Origin: PoT sp049331405
Lineage (GTDB): Bacteria > Planctomycetota > Planctomycetia > Isosphaerales > Isosphaeraceae
DNA length: 64,000 nt
Direction of reading: 5' to 3'
NCBI RefSeq assembly: GCF_049331405.1
Contig: NZ_CP186274.1
Location: 3,100,001 to 3,164,000, forward strand
Under the pieces are notes generated by a model, which worked only from the letters and a program-made list of their open reading frames with translations, had not been told where the DNA came from and searched no databases. Numbering within the stretch: the first letter of the stretch is position 1; every line of letters begins with the position of its first letter. The position numbers and the translations under genes were made by a program. This document shows, piece after piece, positions 61,132 to 64,000 of this stretch.

Positions 61132-61304
61132 GTTCCAGCTAGCGCAAGGGCAGATGGTCGGTGCGCCCGGTCCGAACCCACGCTGGAACGCACCCCGGCA
61201 TCGAAGGAAGACAGGAGCATTCTAGGGCCGCCGATGGGAGACAGCAAGGCCGGCGGAGTACGCCCAAGAGACGACACCCCGCCCCCTCGTGTCGACCCAA
61301 GGGC

Positions 61305-64000
61305 TCAATGGGCCGGGGCTTGTGCCAACTCCGCGTGGGAGTGGCTGTGCGGCCCGACGCTCGGCGGCGTGGCCGCGGAAGGCTTCTTCCGCCACTCGGC
61401 CAGGCGCTGCATGACGACGTAGAAGACCGGCACGAAGAAGACGGCGAGCACAGTCGCCGCGATCATGCCGCCGAAGACCGCCGTCCCGAGGGCCCGCCGG
61501 CTCGCCGCACCCGGCCCCTCGGCGTTCACCAGCGGGTAGATACCCAGGATGAACGCGAACGAGGTCATCAAGATCGGCCGGAACCGGAGCCGCGAGGCCC
61601 CGACCGCCGCGTCGAGGATGCTTTGCCCCTTCGCCCGCAGCTCGCGAGCAAACTCGACGATCAAGATGGCGTTCTTGCTCGCGAGGGCGATGATGAGCAC
61701 GATCCCGATTTGCGTGTAGATGTTGTTATCCATCCCCCGCACCGCGACGGCGATGACCGTCCCGAGGAGCGCGAGGGGCACCACGAGGATAACCGCGGCC
61801 GGCATCGTCCAGCTTTCATACTGGGCGGCGAGCACGAGGTAGACCATCAACACCGCGAGCCCGAAGACGAAGATCGCCTGCGACCCGACGCGCTTCTCCT
61901 GGAACGACATCCCGGTCCATTCGAACCCCATCCCGCCGGGGAGCTTGCTGTTCGCCATCCCCTCCATGATGTTCAACGCCTGGCCCGAGCTGAACCCCGG
62001 CGCCGCTTGGCCGCTGATCGAGGCCGACGGATAGAGGTTGTACCGCGGGATGATCTGCGGCCCGAGGGTCTTCTCGACCTTCACGATCGTGCCGAGCGGC
62101 ACCATCTCCCCCTGGACGTTGCGGACTTCCAGGCGGCGGATGTCCTCGGGCCGGAGCCGGAACTTCTGGTCGGCCTGGACGCGGACCTGGAAGGTCCGGC
62201 CGAACTTGTTGAAGTCGTTGACGTAGGCCGAGCCGAGCGCCGCCTGCAAGGTGCCGAAGATGGCGTCGAGCGTGATTCCCAGGCTCTTGGCCTTCACGCG
62301 GTCGACGTCGACATAGAGGGTCGGCACGCCCGAGCGGAAGGTGGTCTGGAGCCCTCGGAGGTTGGACTGGGCATTGCCGTCCTGGACCATCTCGTCGACG
62401 ACCTGCTGGAGTTGGGTCAGGCCCACGCCGCCGCGGTCCTCGAGCTGGAGCTGGAAGCCGCCGGCCACGCCGAGGCCCATGATCGCCGGGGGCGGGAAGG
62501 CGAAGACCATCGCCTCCTTGATCTTGCCGAACTCGCCCATGATGTGCCCGAGGATCGCCATCTGGCTCAGCTCGGGCTTGCCCGTACGCTTCTCGAACGG
62601 CTCGAAGTCGAGGTAGAAGGTCGCCGCGTTCGACGCGACCGCCTGATCCAGCAGCGACTGGCCGCCGATCATGAAGTAGCCGCGGACGCCCGGGGTCTTC
62701 TTGAGGATCTCGCCGACCTTGTCGAGAACGGGCCTCGTCCGCATGGTCGAGGCCGCGTCGGGGAGCTGAACGCCCACGATCGCGTACCCCTGGTCCTCCT
62801 GGGGCAGGAAGCCGGTCGGCAGGAGCGTGAACCAGTAGCCCGTCACGCCCGCGAGCACGACGAACAGCATCATCATCACGAACGTGTGCCGTACGAGCCG
62901 GCGGATGATCGCGGTGTAGAAGGCCTCGCAGCGGTCGTAGACCGCGTTGAAGGCCCGATAGAAGGCGTTCTTGCGTTCGGGGGTCGGACGGAGATAGACG
63001 GCGCACTGGGCCGGCTTCAGCGTCACGGCGTTGATGGCGCTGATGATGGCCGTGGCGGCGATGGTGAGGGCGAACTGGCGATAAAGCCGGCCCGTGATGC
63101 CGCCGAGGAACCCGGTCGGCAAGAACACGGCCATGAGCACGAGCGTGATGCCGATGACCGGCCCGATGACCTCACCCATCGCCTTGATCGTGGCGCTCTT
63201 GGGGTCGAGCTTCCCGCGGTCGATGTGGTGCGACGCGTTCTCGACGATCACGATGGCGTCGTCGACCACGATGCCGATCGCGAGCACGAGGCCGAACATC
63301 GTGAGCATGTTCACCGAGAAGCCGAGCGCACCGAGCGCGGCGAAGGCACCGATGATGGTCACCGGCACGGTCGTCGCCGGGATCAGGACGGCCCGCCAGT
63401 CCTGGAGGAAGAGCAGGATCACGATCAGGACGAGCACGCCCGCCTCGATCAAGGTCTTGTAGACCTCGTTGATCGACTCCTCGACGAAGATCGTCGGGTT
63501 GAACGGGATGTTGTATTCCATGCCCTCGGGGAATGAGGGTTTCATCTCCTCCATGGCCTGCTTGACCTTGCGGGCCACGTCGAGGGCGTTGGCCCCGGGA
63601 AGCTGGAAGACGGCGACGCCCGCCGCGGGTTTGCCGCTGACTTCGCACCACTGGTCGTAGACCTGAGCACCAAGCTCGACGCGGGCGACGTCCTTGAGGC
63701 GCGTCATCCGCATGCGTGCGGGCTCGTCCTCGACCGTCTTGATGATGATGTTGCCGAACTGCTCGGGGTCGGTGAGCCGGCCCATCGTCGTGACGTTGTA
63801 CTGGAAGTTCTGCCCTTCGGGGGAGGGGGCCTGGCCGACCTGGCCGGCGGCCACCTGGACGTTCTGCTCCATGATGGAGGCAAGGACGTCCTGCGTGGTG
63901 ATGCTGCGGGCCTTGAGCTTGTCGGGATCGATCCAGATCCGCATCCCGTACTTGCTGGCGCCGAAGATGGCGATGTCACCGACGCCGTAGATCCGGCTCA
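61305..64000 (-). CDS. RND efflux transporter permease (AcrB/HAE1-like), N-terminus beyond edge
   Basis: About 898 residues of an RND pump are visible; about 150 N-terminal residues lie outside the window. Twelve-helix RND features are present: helix 4 GLVLAIGIVVDDAIVIVENA with the two proton-relay aspartates, helix 10 ALASKNAILIVEFARELRAK with the relay Lys, and the helix 3 loop DWRAVLIPATTVPVTI. QNVQVAAGQVGQAP is the porter-domain start and PRYNLYPSASISGQAAPG a later porter part. It matches multidrug HAE1 pumps and works with a membrane-fusion protein and outer-membrane channel not in this window. It ends with a His-rich tail (HSHSHAEL). Confidence 0.93.
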   Translation of the reverse strand, partial: SRIYGVGDIAIFGASKYGMRIWIDPDKLKARSITTQDVLASIMEQNVQVAAGQVGQAPSPEGQNFQYNVTTMGRLTDPEQFGNIIIKTVEDEPARMRMTRLKDVARVELGAQVYDQWCEVSGKPAAGVAVFQLPGANALDVARKVKQAMEEMKPSFPEGMEYNIPFNPTIFVEESINEVYKTLIEAGVLVLIVILLFLQDWRAVLIPATTVPVTIIGAFAALGALGFSVNMLTMFGLVLAIGIVVDDAIVIVENASHHIDRGKLDPKSATIKAMGEVIGPVIGITLVLMAVFLPTGFLGGITGRLYRQFALTIAATAIISAINAVTLKPAQCAVYLRPTPERKNAFYRAFNAVYDRCEAFYTAIIRRLVRHTFVMMMLFVVLAGVTGYWFTLLPTGFLPQEDQGYAIVGVQLPDAASTMRTRPVLDKVGEILKKTPGVRGYFMIGGQSLLDQAVASNAATFYLDFEPFEKRTGKPELSQMAILGHIMGEFGKIKEAMVFAFPPPAIMGLGVAGGFQLQLEDRGGVGLTQLQQVVDEMVQDGNAQSNLRGLQTTFRSGVPTLYVDVDRVKAKSLGITLDAIFGTLQAALGSAYVNDFNKFGRTFQVRVQADQKFRLRPEDIRRLEVRNVQGEMVPLGTIVKVEKTLGPQIIPRYNLYPSASISGQAAPGFSSGQALNIMEGMANSKLPGGMGFEWTGMSFQEKRVGSQAIFVFGLAVLMVYLVLAAQYESWTMPAAVILVVPLALLGTVIAVAVRGMDNNIYTQIGIVLIIALASKNAILIVEFARELRAKGQSILDAAVGASRLRFRPILMTSFAFILGIYPLVNAEGPGAASRRALGTAVFGGMIAATVLAVFFVPVFYVVMQRLAEWRKKPSAATPPSVGPHSHSHAELAQAPAH

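Noticed and set aside
61161..63536. A 791-codon plus-strand open frame opposite the RND pump
   Set aside because: It is charged low-complexity sequence complementary to a clear RND transporter; no independent evidence.

Overview
The window reads as a chromosome segment of a high-GC planctomycete, most likely of the Isosphaeraceae type. This rests on the gene families seen, not on a database search: a DUF1559 pseudopilin-like protein, a DUF1080 sugar hydrolase, a TIGR04137-like small basic protein, an ECF sigma/serine-threonine kinase pair, GldA/F/G-DUF4340 genes, a secreted protein with an LEDR-type motif, a redoxin-cytochrome-copper-oxygenase protein, and many short secreted proteins of unknown role.

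Layout. Positions 1-8.1 kb are an accessory, decaying region. It holds two fragments of large serine recombinases pointing in opposite directions, an IS630-type transposase tail, an acidic hypothetical protein, a single-domain response regulator, a frameshifted Phd/PIN toxin-antitoxin pair, a YnfA-type fragment, and an AT-richer Mrr-like nuclease gene cut by an intact ISL3-like element with matching inverted repeats and a target duplication. At 8.4-9.4 kb lie a DUF1080 protein and a small membrane protein. At 9.7-18.6 kb is a respiratory complex I cluster in the order nuoB-C-D (one fused gene), nuoI, nucleoside deaminase, an 88-residue hypothetical protein, nuoA, H, J, K, N. NuoE/F/G and NuoL/M are absent from the window. 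At 18.7-27.5 kb are mixed single genes: HEPN-like protein, FAD oxidoreductase, HGSNAT-like membrane protein, small basic protein, pterin dehydratase, ZIP transporter, the redoxin/cytochrome/copper protein, and the LEDR-motif protein.

At 27.7-34.8 kb a minus-strand run, probably co-transcribed at least in part, carries def, fmt, miaB, an SMI1/KNR4 protein and glnE: start of translation, tRNA modification and nitrogen control. At 35-40 kb are a DinB-like protein, small secreted proteins, a translationally coupled ECF sigma-Ser/Thr kinase pair and a DUF1559 protein. At 40.2-46.3 kb a Gld-like ABC exporter operon (ATPase, permease, GldG-like, DUF4340) runs on the minus strand. At 46.4-50.5 kb are a secreted protein, an SppA-like lipoprotein with Thr where the nucleophilic Ser is expected, and a second ECF sigma with a long anti-sigma-like partner. 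At 50.9-59.9 kb are a ThuA-domain protein, an SDR dehydrogenase, an SprT-like protein, an exported peroxiredoxin, a 936-residue membrane/TPR protein, an SMP-30 family protein and two small membrane proteins. queC and queD follow, and the window ends inside an RND efflux pump gene whose N-terminus lies beyond the right edge.

Convergent gene pairs are often separated by strong perfect hairpins acting as likely bidirectional terminators (20881, 26351, 35682, 38642, 53228, 59913). No rRNA, tRNA or CRISPR array was recognised.
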